Positions 39,470 to 49,450 of a DNA stretch of 64,000 bases are shown here, one piece after another. The translations under genes and the position numbers were made by a program. Source of the stretch: Bartonella apihabitans (GTDB lineage Bacteria; Pseudomonadota; Alphaproteobacteria; Rhizobiales; Rhizobiaceae). Below the pieces are notes generated by a model. That model had not been told where the DNA came from. It saw nothing but the letters and a program-made list of their open reading frames with translations, and made no database searches. The DNA lies in NCBI RefSeq assembly GCF_030758755.1, contig NZ_CP132387.1:1-64000 (forward strand). The letters are read 5' to 3'. How positions within the stretch are numbered: position 1 is the first letter of the stretch; the number at the start of each line of letters is the position of its first letter.

Positions 39470-40446
39470 CTATTCTTCATCGCTATCATTATTGTCTTCG
39501 TGGTTTGCTTCAATTTTTTCCCGTCTTCTCGCCCAGATTCCGGCTGTTTGCGGCTTTACGAAAAATCCGACGACTTCCGGTCTTGCGATCGCCAGATTCT
39601 TTTCAATACGCAGCACACATTCTTCTATCTTTGGTGCAGTCAGTTTGTCCTCGAATTCGAGACTGACATTCACAACCACCTGATTGGCGCCATTTGCTGG
39701 GTGATAATTCCGTTGACTTTCTGCACATCGGGGTCGGCTGATACAATGTTGAAAATTGCTTTTTGCACTTCGGGAAGAGCAGCCTCGCCAAGCAGCAATC
39801 CCTTACATTCACGTGCAAGAAAAATTGCCGTGACGGCAAGGATGACGGAAATTCCGAGCGAAGCGATGCCATCAAAAATAAAATTGCCGGTAAGAATCGA
39901 AGCAGTAATACCGCTTAAAGCAATCGCAATACCCAAAAGGGCTGCACTATCTTCGAAAAGAATGGAAAAAACAGTCGGGTCTTTGGAACGGTGAACAGCA
40001 GCGAGATAGCCGAGTTTACCTTTTGTGCGGCGGAAATGTCTCAAAGCCAAAAGCCAGGACGTTCCTTCAAAAAACACCGATAGCCCCAAAACAATGTAGT
40101 TGACGGTTACATTGCGAATTTCCGCTGGGTTGAGAACGTGCAAAACGCCTTCAAAAAAGGATACGCCGGCACCTAGAGCAAAGACCAGCAAGGCAACAAT
40201 AAAACTCCAGAAATAAAGCTCCCGTCCGTGGCCGAAAGGATGCACCCGATCGGGGGGAATGGATGCACGTTTCAAACCATGGAGTAATAACAATTCATTG
40301 CCGGTGTCGACAATCGAATGCACACCCTCTGACAACATTGCCGAAGAACCGGTAAATGATGCCGCAACAAATTTGGTAAGCGCAATGAGGAGATTACCTG
40401 CAAGGGCCGCATAGATGACTGTTTTGGAACCGGAATGTGATGCCAT
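39470..40446 (-). pseudogene. Cation diffusion facilitator (CDF) metal transporter, broken by a one-base frameshift
   Basis: CDF proteins export divalent metals such as Zn, Fe, Co or Mn. Frame one (40446 to about 39685) has the transmembrane domain with the first metal-site region SEGVHSIVDTGNELLLL and HPFGHGRELYFWSF, and a later helix IFDGIASLG. After VNGIITQQMAP it runs into a stop. The C-terminal cytoplasmic domain (VSLEFEDKLTAPKIEECV) continues in another frame to 39470. Adding one base at 39684-39685 (TT on the plus strand) restores 325 residues. The start directly follows the mltB stop (TAAATG). Confidence 0.88.
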
Positions 40447-41691
40447 TTAGCGAATATCCGCAATTAAAGAACGACTCGGAAAACAGGTCTGTTTCTGTCC
40501 GTGTTTTTGCTGCCATAAGCCAATGGAACGGCGGGTTTTGAAGCCTGCAAAACCATCGGCTTTGCCGATATCATATCCTTGCGATTGCAATTTGGTTTGT
40601 AAGTTCAAAACGTCCGATTGATAAAGCTCGTCGATTTTCTGCCATGGCTCGATAAAGCCACCTTTTCCTTCAATCCCGTCCGAGACTGTAGCGATAAAAA
40701 GCGCATAAAGGTCGCTCATATTATAGGATTTCAACACATAGAAATTGTCGGTTACAAGAAAGGCTGGTCCCAGACGCCCCTCGGGCATCAGGAGATAGAG
40801 CGGGCGGCTTTTATCAAGCGCGGGGACGTTTTTATCGGATTGCGGTAACACGCCGAGCTTTTGCCATTCACTTAACATTTTGCCTTGATCTGGCCCTTCC
40901 AGAAAACAGCCGACAGTTTCGGGAACTTTGACTTCATAGCCCCAACCGGCATTCGCTTTGTAACCGTTAAGCTTCAAGTAGTTTGCTATAGAAGCGAGAG
41001 TATCGGGTGTTGATGTCCAGATATTCCGGTGGCCATCGCCATCAAAATCGACAGCATATTTCAAATAGGACGTTGGCATGAATTGCGGTTGGCCTAATGC
41101 ACCAGCCCACGAACTTTTCATGGAAGCCGCATCCATGTAATGGTCCTGTACAATCGTCAAAGCAGCGATAAGCTCGGTTTTGAACATGTCTTTTCGTGTG
41201 CTCATAAATGCTTTGGTCGCGAGAACTTCAAAAGCATTATAGGGAATTTTGACATTACCATAATTGGTTTCCCGTCCCCATATGGCAAGTGCAACCGAGG
41301 CAGGAACACCATATTGTTTTTCTATTTTTTTTAAACTCCCACGGTTTTCAGATAATTGCGTTTTGCCGTCACTCACAAGGCGGGCAAGTGTTTTTGCCGA
41401 GAAATAATTGGCCGGTGCGCTGAATTCTGCCTGATGTTGGCGCCTTTGCGCTTTCGGTTTTTCTCCCGGAATCACAAGATCGGGTAATGCGAGATTGGGC
41501 GTGACTGTGGAAAGGGCTTCAGAAAATGTTCCGGCCGAAATTCCGGATTTGAGAGCCTCTTTATAAAAGTCCTTGTTGAGCCAATTGGTAAATTGCCCGT
41601 TGACCGCATCACGATCAATGGCGGAGGCATTTGCCACCAAAGCGGCAAAGAGAAGGATAAATGCTGTAAAAAAACGGAGCGTTTTCAACAT
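40447..41691 (-). CDS. Lytic murein transglycosylase, MltB-like with peptidoglycan-binding domain
   Basis: Lytic transglycosylases cleave glycan strands of peptidoglycan, leaving 1,6-anhydro ends. The 414-residue protein has a signal peptide (cleavage near residue 24, ANASA) and an SLT_2 catalytic domain with Glu141 in IWGRETNYG, plus SSWAGALGQPQFMPTSYL and DFDGDGHRNIW. A C-terminal PG_binding_1 domain contains LQTKLQSQGYDIGKADGFAG. It starts 3 bp after recR and its stop touches the CDF start. Confidence 0.92.
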   Translation of the reverse strand: MLKTLRFFTAFILLFAALVANASAIDRDAVNGQFTNWLNKDFYKEALKSGISAGTFSEALSTVTPNLALPDLVIPGEKPKAQRRQHQAEFSAPANYFSAKTLARLVSDGKTQLSENRGSLKKIEKQYGVPASVALAIWGRETNYGNVKIPYNAFEVLATKAFMSTRKDMFKTELIAALTIVQDHYMDAASMKSSWAGALGQPQFMPTSYLKYAVDFDGDGHRNIWTSTPDTLASIANYLKLNGYKANAGWGYEVKVPETVGCFLEGPDQGKMLSEWQKLGVLPQSDKNVPALDKSRPLYLLMPEGRLGPAFLVTDNFYVLKSYNMSDLYALFIATVSDGIEGKGGFIEPWQKIDELYQSDVLNLQTKLQSQGYDIGKADGFAGFKTRRSIGLWQQKHGQKQTCFPSRSLIADIR

Positions 41692-41694
41692 TCT

Positions 41695-42299
41695 TCAAAG
41701 ACTCGTCCTTGCTCGTAACGCAGCAGCCAAAGTGCCATCATCAAGATAATCAAGTTCACCGCCAACCGGAACACCATGTGCCAGACGCGTAATTTTCACC
41801 GGATAGGGGTGAAGCTGGTCAGTGAGATAATGGGCTGTTGTCTGGCCTTCAATTGTCGCATTGACCGCAAGTATCACTTCCTTGACATTGCCTTCAGCCA
41901 CACGGTTGACAAGGCTTGCTATGTTGAGATCATCCGGCCCAATGCCATCAAGAGGTGAAAGGTCCCGCCCAGAACATGATATTTGACCTGCATGGTACCC
42001 GCCCGTTCCAGCGCCCACAAATCGGAAACATCTTCGACAACAATGATTGTGGATTGATCGCGCCTCGGGTCCGTGCACACCGAGCACGGGTCGGACGTAT
42101 CGACATTACCGCAGACCGAACAGATGCGTATTTTTTCGGCAGCATCCTGCATGGCAAGGCCTAGCGGCTTCAATAAAGCTTCTTTTTTCTTGATCAGGAA
42201 AAGTGCAGCCCGTCTTGCCGAACGTGGCCCAAGACCGGGGACACGTGCAAGAAGTTGGATGAGCTTTTCTATTTCAGGACCCGCAAGATGTTTTGACAT
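41695..42299 (-). pseudogene. recR: recR, recombination mediator, broken by a one-base frameshift
   Basis: RecR forms the DNA-clamping ring of the RecFOR pathway. Frame one (42299 to about 41962) carries the helix-hairpin-helix ([17 protein letters not shown]), the zinc finger CSVCGN...CSVC and the start of the Toprim domain, to YHVLGGT. Frame two continues [21 protein letters not shown] to 41695. Adding one base at 41961-41962 (GG on the plus strand) gives 201 residues, the usual length. recF at the other end of the window is intact. The ebfC-recR-mltB order supports the call. Confidence 0.92.
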
Positions 42300-42739
42300 G
42301 GATGAACTCTTTTAAAAATATATATGCAAACTTCCGGAAAATACCAGTTGTTGGGTGAAACGGGTAAATCGGGCTCTTTTCTGACAGAAAGAGCGGGACG
42401 GAATGGCTTAAAACAAGGAACGTTTAATTAAAATGATTGCTTCAAGCAATTCTTCTTCACGCCATTTCTTGCTTACGTTTTGACAGCATGATTATCTACT
42501 TTAATTCCCCCCTTTGTGACAAAAAGCAAAAGCATTCTTATGCAAGATGCACTCATTCACAGATCAAGCCGCAAGACATGAAGTACAGGGTTGTAACGGA
42601 AAAATTGAAGTCTTGCGGCTATATTTGACAGGCTGGTTACCGGTTATGATTGTTTCACCGAAAACAAAAGTCATTGTGCTTTTAAAAAAACGAAGCTTTT
42701 AATCTCTCCATCAATCGGCGATAACCGGCGCGCATATGA
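42300..42739. other. Intergenic region between ebfC and recR with an 11-bp inverted repeat
   Basis: This 440-bp gap is unusual because ebfC and recR are normally adjacent. It contains AGCCGCAAGAC (42567-42577) and GTCTTGCGGCT (42610-42620), perfect 11-bp arms around a 32-base loop. An open frame at 42437-42628 has no ribosome site. Possibilities are a small structured RNA or the residue of a small element. No transposase was recognised. Confidence 0.5.
42567..42620. repeat. Perfect 11-bp inverted repeat (possible small RNA hairpin)
   Basis: Arms AGCCGCAAGAC and GTCTTGCGGCT match without mismatches. Inside the 32-base loop no further long pairing is obvious. No T-run follows on either strand, so it is not a clear terminator. 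Confidence 0.5.
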
Positions 42740-43063
42740 TCAGAATGGCAGTTTGAAACCGGGAGGGATTGGTAGGCCGGAAGTAATTTCTTTGGTTTTT
42801 TCAGCCATTGTGTTTTCAATTTTTGCTTTGGCTTCATTATGGGCAGCCATAATCAGGTCTTCGAGAATTTCAACTTCATCAGCTTTTACCAATGAAGGAT
42901 CAATCTTGATTGCAGAAATGGTTCCCTGACCGGTCAAAGTCACGCTGACCAGACCACCGCCGGATGTTCCCGTTTCCTGAATATTTGCCATTTCATCCTG
43001 CATGGCCTGCATTTTTGCCTGCATTTCTTTGGCTTTTTTCATCATGCCCATCATGTCACGCAT
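42740..43063 (-). CDS. YbaB/EbfC nucleoid-associated protein
   Basis: EbfC/YbaB is a small dimeric DNA-binding protein that is usually encoded between dnaX and recR. The 107-residue protein has a Met/Lys/Gln-rich first helix ([19 protein letters not shown]) and the conserved [17 protein letters not shown] and ending [12 protein letters not shown]. It follows dnaX after 5 bp, so the two are co-transcribed. Its function in recombination or nucleoid structure is known only in outline for the family. Confidence 0.95.
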   Translation of the reverse strand: MRDMMGMMKKAKEMQAKMQAMQDEMANIQETGTSGGGLVSVTLTGQGTISAIKIDPSLVKADEVEILEDLIMAAHNEAKAKIENTMAEKTKEITSGLPIPPGFKLPF

Positions 43064-43068
43064 GGGAT

Positions 43069-45048
43069 TTACTCTCCTTGGTCATTTTCGTCGTCTTCAC
43101 CAGTCATATCGTCATTATTGGTCAAATCAAGGCCATCGTCGGATTTGTTGACACGCACATCGACAATTTTTGAACCGGGGAAATATCTCAAAATCTTGGC
43201 AATATCGGGGTCGGCTTCGGCATCGGATAGAAGTGCCTGATGGGCTTTTTCGTCCTCTTCACGCAAAGTCAATCCGCCGCCCTCGTTGACGACAGTCACA
43301 GTCCAGCGTTCGCCTGTCCATTCTCTGAGCATTTTTGCCATATCATGGGCAAAAAAGCGTGGCATACCTTCGGCCGGTTCGAATTCGATACGGCCTTGGC
43401 GGAACGAGACGGGACGCACAAATTCCTTGATCAGAAGTTTGAACTGCATCTCGTTATGCTTGTCGGCAAGATCGACAACATCCTGCAAGGAATGAAGAAT
43501 AACCTTGTTTACTGCCGGTTCGCTGTCCTCTTCCGCTGTTTCGTTATTTTTTTGAAGGGTTTGCAAAACCTGTTCGTCCGGCTCTAAAGCGGCCGAAGAA
43601 GTGCTCACCAATTGCATGGTTGGTGCTTTTTGCGGGGAAGGGCCTTGAAAATTTTTCTGTTCCGTCCGCGCATTGTTTAAAGCGCTATTGTCACTCTCTG
43701 CACGGGCAGATTCATGACTTTCCGTTGAATAAGCATTGCCATTGCCGGTCGAATTATCCGCCGACGCATTTTTGGGTGCGGGCTTTTGTTCAGGATTGTT
43801 TTTTCCTGAATCGCCATTCACACCATGCGAATCATCCGTGCTTTGTGCCCCTTCGGAATTTTGTGGAAGTTTGATGGCACTCTTTCCCTCGCCAAGGGCT
43901 TTCAGTGCCTCGTCAAGCGTTGGCAAGTCGGCAGCATGTGTGAGCCGGATAAGAAGCATTTCGGCAGCATCAATCGGACTTGCAGCCGAATCAACCTCTT
44001 GTGTGCCTTTAAGAAGCATTTGCCAGGTGCTTGAGAGAACGCGCACGGACAGTTTTTTGGAAAAATCAAGCCCGCGTTCCCGCTCTTCTTCGACAAGCGA
44101 AATATCATCGGCAATTTCGGGCGTAAAACGCAGTCTCGTCACCAGATGATTGAAATCGGCAAGCTCGTTCAAAATGACAAGCGGATCAGCACCACCGTCA
44201 TATTGATCACGAAATTCTTTTAAGGCGCCGGCAACATCGCCTTTCATAATCATTTCGAAAAGGTCGATAATGCGCGTGCGGTCGGCAAGCCCCAACATGG
44301 TACGCACAGAAGCCGCATCGACTTTGCCGCCACCATGGGCAATTGCCTGATCAAGGATTGAAAGCGCATCGCGAACCGAACCTTCTCCGGCACGGGCAAT
44401 CATCGCAAGAGCACTGTCTTCGGCCTCGATTTTTTCAAGATCGGAGATTTTTCTCAAATGAGCTGCCAGAACATTCGAATCAACGCGCCGCAAATTATAG
44501 CGTTGACAACGCGACAAGACAGTCACCGGAACTTTGCGGATTTCTGTTGTGGCAAAAATAAATTTTACATGTGGCGGTGGTTCTTCCAGCGTTTTTAACA
44601 GACCATTGAAGGCCTGTGTCGAAAGCATGTGGACTTCGTCGATAATGTAGACTTTGAAACGGGCGGCAACCGGACGATAACGCACCTGTTCGATGATTTC
44701 TCTTATGTCATCAATGCCGGTATGGGATGCCGCATCCATTTCGATCACGTCGACGTGCCGGCCTTCCATGATCGCTTTACAATGCTCGCCAAGCTTATCC
44801 ATATGGATTGTCGGTTTATCGATTGTGTCGGTCTTGTAATTGAGTGCACGCGCAAGAATGCGGGCTGTCGTGGTTTTTCCTACACCACGAACGCCTGTCA
44901 ACATCCATGCTTGCGGTATCCGTCCACTATCGAATGCGTTTGTAAGTGTGCGCACCATCGGCTCCTGACCGATAAGGTCGGAAAAATTTTGCGGCCGATA
45001 TTTTCGGGCGAGAACGCGATAACCTGTCTCTGCCTCAGTGCTTTCCAT
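43069..45048 (-). CDS. dnaX: DNA polymerase III subunits gamma/tau
   Basis: DnaX is the clamp-loader ATPase that organises the replisome. It has Walker [14 protein letters not shown], the DEVHMLS Walker B region, [18 protein letters not shown] (sensor) and SRCQRYNL (Arg finger). A polar Asn/Ser/Glu-rich linker (about 390-510) precedes the tau C-terminal domain. The zinc cysteine module near residue 60-80, usual in gamma/tau, is reduced here: [21 protein letters not shown] keeps few cysteines. The start at 45048 follows GGAAGAACAC (659 residues). I saw no certain gamma frameshift site. Confidence 0.95.
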   Translation of the reverse strand: MESTEAETGYRVLARKYRPQNFSDLIGQEPMVRTLTNAFDSGRIPQAWMLTGVRGVGKTTTARILARALNYKTDTIDKPTIHMDKLGEHCKAIMEGRHVDVIEMDAASHTGIDDIREIIEQVRYRPVAARFKVYIIDEVHMLSTQAFNGLLKTLEEPPPHVKFIFATTEIRKVPVTVLSRCQRYNLRRVDSNVLAAHLRKISDLEKIEAEDSALAMIARAGEGSVRDALSILDQAIAHGGGKVDAASVRTMLGLADRTRIIDLFEMIMKGDVAGALKEFRDQYDGGADPLVILNELADFNHLVTRLRFTPEIADDISLVEEERERGLDFSKKLSVRVLSSTWQMLLKGTQEVDSAASPIDAAEMLLIRLTHAADLPTLDEALKALGEGKSAIKLPQNSEGAQSTDDSHGVNGDSGKNNPEQKPAPKNASADNSTGNGNAYSTESHESARAESDNSALNNARTEQKNFQGPSPQKAPTMQLVSTSSAALEPDEQVLQTLQKNNETAEEDSEPAVNKVILHSLQDVVDLADKHNEMQFKLLIKEFVRPVSFRQGRIEFEPAEGMPRFFAHDMAKMLREWTGERWTVTVVNEGGGLTLREEDEKAHQALLSDAEADPDIAKILRYFPGSKIVDVRVNKSDDGLDLTNNDDMTGEDDENDQGE

Positions 45049-45240
45049 GTGTTCTTCCAGTTTCCGAAATGTGATTTTCCTGAATGTGAACTTTGACGGC
45101 GTCTGCGTCAACCAATTGTGTTGAATATAGGATTTCAGAAGGGAATTTTCGACAGTTCAGGCAATTTTTCACAATGCTATTGCCCGAATTTTCCAATAAA
45201 CAAGACGTGACCTGAATAAGATGTGATTGGTATAATGAGT

Positions 45241-45337
45241 GGGAGGCTGGCACTGTGACCCGTGCCGAAGCTCGTTAGGGCTGCTTCCTTCCGGGCCTGA
45301 CCCGGTTGGCGAGTGGCTCGTCCACCACCAACCTCCC
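45241..45337 (-). ncRNA. ffs: 4.5S RNA (bacterial small signal recognition particle RNA)
   Basis: The minus strand contains the near-invariant SRP RNA domain IV core GTCAGGCCCGGAAGGAAGC (about 45281-45302), which binds Ffh. The ends pair (GGGAGGTTGG with CCAGCCTCCC), giving a hairpin of about 97 nt. A candidate promoter on the same strand (TTGCTT, 17 bp, GATATC) ends just upstream. It lies between HIT (divergent) and dnaX, a common location in alphaproteobacteria. The exact ends are approximate. Confidence 0.96.
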
Positions 45338-45389
45338 GGCGTTGATATCGCTAATTTGAAACAAAAAAGCAAGTCGTGAAACGAAAAAC

Positions 45390-45815
45390 ATGGAGATAAA
45401 TACGTTGCAACAGCCATTTAAACTTGATCCACGTTTGGAAAAAGACAGTTTTTTTATTGTCGAGCTTGCCTTGTCCGATGTCCGGCTCATGAATGATTCC
45501 CGTTGGCCGTGGCTCATCGTCGTGCCGCGTATTGCCGGAGCGGAAGAAATACATCATCTTTCCGTTGATGATGAACAGGTTCTTGTTGCCGAAATGAACG
45601 AGGTTGCTGTAGCGCTTGAAGCCATCACCGGATGCGATAAAGTCAATACCGCTGCTATCGGCAATATCGTACGACAACTCCATGTGCATATTATTGCGCG
45701 CAACGAAGGCGATATAAATTGGCCGAAAACGGTCTGGGGATACGGAGAACCCGTTCCCTATAGCGATGAAGCCGCTCGCAAGCTTATTCGTAAGCTGCAA
45801 CTGAGGCTCGATTGA
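45390..45815 (+). CDS. HIT-family hydrolase
   Basis: HIT proteins hydrolyse or transfer nucleotide phosphoramidates and related dinucleotides. The 141-residue protein has the motif RQLHVHIIARNEGD, where the first of the three histidine positions is Gln, as in a known HIT subgroup. WPWLIVVPR and WGYGEPVPY are also typical of that group. ATG 45390 has no ribosome site; a TTG at 45405 lies nine bases after GGAG and may be the real start. nudC follows 18 bp later, suggesting a nucleotide-cleanup pair. Confidence 0.88.
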   Translation: MEINTLQQPFKLDPRLEKDSFFIVELALSDVRLMNDSRWPWLIVVPRIAGAEEIHHLSVDDEQVLVAEMNEVAVALEAITGCDKVNTAAIGNIVRQLHVHIIARNEGDINWPKTVWGYGEPVPYSDEAARKLIRKLQLRLD

Positions 45816-45833
45816 ATTAAGGCTGGATTGAAT

Positions 45834-46748
45834 ATGACATCTTCTGCAATTGCATTTATCGGAAACCCTATCAACCGTCAGCTTGAAAAGCGCACGGATA
45901 CAATCGTGGCCGACCAGAGAAACCATCATGCGCGTTTTATTGTGCTCAACGGTTTTTCGATCGTCTATCGGAATGTTAAAGGGATAGCCGATCTCTATCT
46001 TGATGAAAAATCATTAGATCTCTTCAAGCCGCAATGGGAAGAAGCCTGCCTGCTTGGTTGGGAAGATGAAAATCCGGTTATTGCTTTGCCGGTTGAAGAA
46101 TTTGCCGGTCAGCCCCCGTCACCATTCAATCAGGTGGGGTTGAGGGAAGCATATAGCCGCGCACTTTTCAGCCAGACACAATCAGGTGTTCTCGCACAAG
46201 CCTATTCATTGCTCATGTGGCACAAAAATAACCGCTTTTGTTCGCGTTGTGGCAAGCCCAGCCGGATTGCGGCAGGCGGTGCAAAGCGCATCTGCACGGC
46301 TTGCGGAACCGAGCATTTTCCACGAACAGATCCGGTTGCTATCATGCTTGTGCATTTTGGAGACAAGTGCCTGCTTGCCCGCACACCGAGCTTTGAAAAG
46401 GGGCGTTATTCCTGTCTTGCCGGTTTTGTCGAACAGGGCGAGACATTGGAAATGGCAGTGCGTCGGGAAACACGCGAGGAAATGGGAATACCGGTCGGCA
46501 AGGTGGTTTATATTGCGTCCCAACCTTGGCCATTTCCGCATTCTTTGATGCTCGGTTGTCATGCCGAAGCGCTCGACGACAAAATTACCATCGGCTATGA
46601 CGAGATGGAAGACGGGCGCTGGTTTACCCGTCAGGAAGTAGCACTCATGATGGCCGGTCGCCATGAACAAGGCCTGCATTTGCCACCCCGCGCAGCAATT
46701 GCCAATTTTCTGATAAGGGAATGGCTGGAAAAGAAGTTTATCGACTAG
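45834..46748 (+). CDS. nudC: NAD+ / NADH (RNA-cap) diphosphatase NudC
   Basis: NudC cleaves NADH and removes NAD caps from RNA. The 304-residue protein has an N-terminal domain, a zinc ribbon (CSRCGKPSRIAAGG, RICTACG), the Nudix box GFVEQGETLEMAVRRETREE followed by MG, and the NudC-specific SQPWPFPHSLMLG. The ATG at 45834 was preferred to the TTG at 45828. It is adjacent to the HIT gene on the same strand. Confidence 0.95.
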   Translation: MTSSAIAFIGNPINRQLEKRTDTIVADQRNHHARFIVLNGFSIVYRNVKGIADLYLDEKSLDLFKPQWEEACLLGWEDENPVIALPVEEFAGQPPSPFNQVGLREAYSRALFSQTQSGVLAQAYSLLMWHKNNRFCSRCGKPSRIAAGGAKRICTACGTEHFPRTDPVAIMLVHFGDKCLLARTPSFEKGRYSCLAGFVEQGETLEMAVRRETREEMGIPVGKVVYIASQPWPFPHSLMLGCHAEALDDKITIGYDEMEDGRWFTRQEVALMMAGRHEQGLHLPPRAAIANFLIREWLEKKFID

Positions 46749-47129
46749 GCTATGACTTTTGGCGGTGGTTTTTGTGAATTTTGAAAAGCACCGCTATATA
46801 AATGAACGAAGTGCCCCGAAATTATCCGTTTGTGGTTTTTTGTTTGAAACAGCTTGCCTCATCCGTTCGGAGCCTAGTGCTCCGACCGTGAGGAAAATAA
46901 AAACACGACTTTTGTTGATCTCAAGCCTTGAGAGCGGCTATTTCTCTACCCCTCATCATTATGGAGGAAAATTCTCACCCGATTGTCTTCAATCTATCAA
47001 CATGATTGCTTGCCAAAAGCAGGATAAAAGTTCGGGTGAAAATTCACACTCGAAACGCACAAATAACAATCGGCAAATTTCTCCCGATTTCTTTGATTTG
47101 TGAGTACCGTCCGGTTCAGCCGGTAATCC
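46749..47129. other. Intergenic region between convergent nudC and pheA
   Basis: No supported gene. An 8-bp inverted repeat TCACCCGA (46975-46982) / TCGGGTGA (47032-47039) has a long spacer. No clear terminator for either flanking gene was found. Confidence 0.5.
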
Positions 47130-47990
47130 TCATCCATAGATTTTTGTGTCGCGGACAGGACTTGCCGGATAGACACCGACTATTCTGACCTTGGTCGAGA
47201 AGAAGCCCAGTTCTTCCAATGCAAGGCGCACCATTGGCTCATCGGGATGGCCTTCAATATCGGCAAAAAATTGTGTTGCATTGAATGTGCCGCCAACCTG
47301 ATAGCTTTCAAGCTTGGTCATGTTCACGCCATTGGTCGCAAAACCTCCCATGGCTTTATAAAGTGCTGCCGGAACGTTGCGAACACGGAAAAGAAAACTG
47401 GTCACGACCTTTTCGCCGTTTTCGGGTTTTGGTGCGCGTTTTTCTTCCCGCGAGAGGATAACAAAACGCGTTACATTATTTTCCGAGTCTTCGACATTTT
47501 CTTCAATAATATCCAGGCCGTAAAGTTTGGCGGCAAGTTTTGGTGCAAGGGCTGCCTGAGTGCGGTCACCTGCCTGTTTGATGAATTTTGCAGCACCTGC
47601 CGTATCGGATGAAACGACAGCCTGCCAATGATTGTCGCGGATAATTTTGCGGCATTGTCCCAGTGCATGGATGTGGCTATGAACCGATTTTATTTCTTCA
47701 CGTTTGACACCCGGCAGCACCATCAATTCAAAATGGATCGGTAAAAAATATTCGCCGATGATGAAAAGTTTTGTTTGCGGCAACAAATGGTGAATATCGG
47801 CAACACGTCCGGCAAGCGTATTTTCAATCGGAATCATGCCAAGGTCGGCTTCTCCGCTCTCGACCGCGTGCAAAGCATCTTCAAATGTTGTACAGGGCAA
47901 TGGCTCCATTTCGGGAAACATATTGCGACATGCTGTGTCGGAATTGGCGCCGTAATCACCTTGGAACGCTATTTTATTGGTTTTTGTCAT
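47130..47990 (-). CDS. pheA: Prephenate dehydratase
   Basis: This enzyme converts prephenate to phenylpyruvate for phenylalanine synthesis. The 286-residue monofunctional protein begins [16 protein letters not shown] and has the catalytic TRF motif within [14 protein letters not shown]-terminal ACT domain (about 200-280, [14 protein letters not shown]) is probably the Phe feedback site. No chorismate mutase domain is fused. Its start overlaps the kdsB stop (ATGA). Confidence 0.95.
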   Translation of the reverse strand: MTKTNKIAFQGDYGANSDTACRNMFPEMEPLPCTTFEDALHAVESGEADLGMIPIENTLAGRVADIHHLLPQTKLFIIGEYFLPIHFELMVLPGVKREEIKSVHSHIHALGQCRKIIRDNHWQAVVSSDTAGAAKFIKQAGDRTQAALAPKLAAKLYGLDIIEENVEDSENNVTRFVILSREEKRAPKPENGEKVVTSFLFRVRNVPAALYKAMGGFATNGVNMTKLESYQVGGTFNATQFFADIEGHPDEPMVRLALEELGFFSTKVRIVGVYPASPVRDTKIYG

Positions 47991-48727
47991 TTTCCCGCCC
48001 TGATCATTTCTCTTGCGTGTTCGAGATCTTCAATTGTATCAACCCCTAAAGGCACAGTTTCGATAATTTCGGCATCAATACGCATGCCTGCTTCAAGTGC
48101 ACGCAATTGTTCAAGGCTTTCCCGCTTTTCAAGATAGGAAGGCTGTAGCGAGACAAAACGTTGAAGTGCTTTACGTTTATAGGCATAAAGGCCGATATGG
48201 TGGTAAAGCGGGCCATTGCCATAAGGCGCTGTGGCACGGGTAAAATAAAGGGCACGCAATCTGGTTTTTCCGATCGGCGAACCGACAATTTTCACCACAT
48301 TCGGATTGGTTTTTTCCTCTTCAACCGAAATTTCAGCGCCCAAAGTGGCAATATCCGTTTCAGGGTTTTCAAGTGGCTCCAATGCTGCGGCAATTTCATG
48401 CGGCGCAATTGTCGGCAAATCACCTTGCACATTGACAATGACATCAAAACGGTTATCCGGATCAAGAAGCGTTAATGCTTCATAGATACGGTCGGAACCC
48501 GATTGGTGGTCAGGACGTGTCATGACAGCTTCCATTCCATGCGCCTTGACAGCATTGGCAACGTCTTCATGGTCGGTTGCAACAACCACCCTGCCGAGAT
48601 TTGCCTTATTGGCGCGTTCGGCAACATGAACAATCATCGGCTTTCCGGCAATATCGGCCAGAGGCTTTCCGGGAAGTCGTGTTGAAGACATGCGGGCAGG
48701 AATAAGTATAAGAGTAGAAAAAGCCAT
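47987..48727 (-). CDS. kdsB: 3-deoxy-manno-octulosonate cytidylyltransferase
   Basis: KdsB activates KDO as CMP-KDO for lipopolysaccharide inner-core synthesis, so the organism makes KDO-containing LPS. The protein has the nucleotidyltransferase start [20 protein letters not shown] and the family motifs [22 protein letters not shown] and GVDTIEDL. Three ATGs are in series (48733, 48730, 48727); the third has the best spacing from AGGAC and gives 246 residues. It is followed by pheA with a 4-bp overlap. Confidence 0.95.
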   Translation of the reverse strand: MAFSTLILIPARMSSTRLPGKPLADIAGKPMIVHVAERANKANLGRVVVATDHEDVANAVKAHGMEAVMTRPDHQSGSDRIYEALTLLDPDNRFDVIVNVQGDLPTIAPHEIAAALEPLENPETDIATLGAEISVEEEKTNPNVVKIVGSPIGKTRLRALYFTRATAPYGNGPLYHHIGLYAYKRKALQRFVSLQPSYLEKRESLEQLRALEAGMRIDAEIIETVPLGVDTIEDLEHAREMIRAGK

Positions 48728-48845
48728 CATCATTGTCCTGAAGATTATTATCCCAGTTTATTCTATCCGATTTATAGATGTTGCGTTGATGACGCAAAAG
48801 ACTTAAATTTTCAACATCTATAAAATTTAAGCGACCGAATTTTTT

Positions 48846-49391
48846 ATGAAGGTATCCACTGTCAACGACCTTATTGCCGCCTGTCTTCTCTGGGCTGTTT
48901 TTATTTTTGCAATCGTTTATGGCAGTGACCTTGTTTATGACCACCAGCAACCGGCAAAAATTGTTTATTCAATCAACGGTGAAGAAGCACCGGTTACCGA
49001 AAAAGTAGAACCGAAACAACAAATATCACTGGCGACGAGGCTTCAACAGGCCGATATAGAAAATGGCCGCAAAGTATTCGGCCAATGTGGATTGTGCCAT
49101 ACGCCTGCAAAAAATGGCCCTGCGCGTGTCGGCCCCCCTTTATATGGAATAGTGGGAAGACCATTTGCTTCCGTTTCCGAATACACCTATTCGCGCGCTA
49201 TGCGGGCAGAAAATGGCAAGACATGGGACTTTGCAACACTTGATGCCTATCTTGCTTCTCCACGCAAATATATTCCCGGAACGGCCATGGCTTTCAACGG
49301 TGTGAAAGATGAAAAGGATAGAGCCGATCTTATTCTTTATTTGCGCAGTCTTTCCGATGAGCCGGTTGAATTGCCACATTTAACCCCTTAA
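48846..49391 (+). CDS. Membrane-anchored c-type cytochrome (CycM-like)
   Basis: A 181-residue protein with one N-terminal membrane helix (about 8-28) acting as an uncleaved anchor, a linker, and a class I cytochrome c domain. Heme attachment is CGLCH (Cys81, Cys84, His85) and the distal ligand is probably Met148 in IPGTAMAF. It resembles CycM/c552-type carriers that feed cytochrome c oxidases in rhizobia. Presence of this carrier implies a cytochrome c branch beside the bo3 quinol oxidase. It is divergent from kdsB. Confidence 0.92.
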   Translation: MKVSTVNDLIAACLLWAVFIFAIVYGSDLVYDHQQPAKIVYSINGEEAPVTEKVEPKQQISLATRLQQADIENGRKVFGQCGLCHTPAKNGPARVGPPLYGIVGRPFASVSEYTYSRAMRAENGKTWDFATLDAYLASPRKYIPGTAMAFNGVKDEKDRADLILYLRSLSDEPVELPHLTP

Positions 49392-49450
49392 GAATAACAA
49401 TCAATAAAAGCTGTTTTCTATTGGCTATCTTGAAATCGATTGGGGATTTG

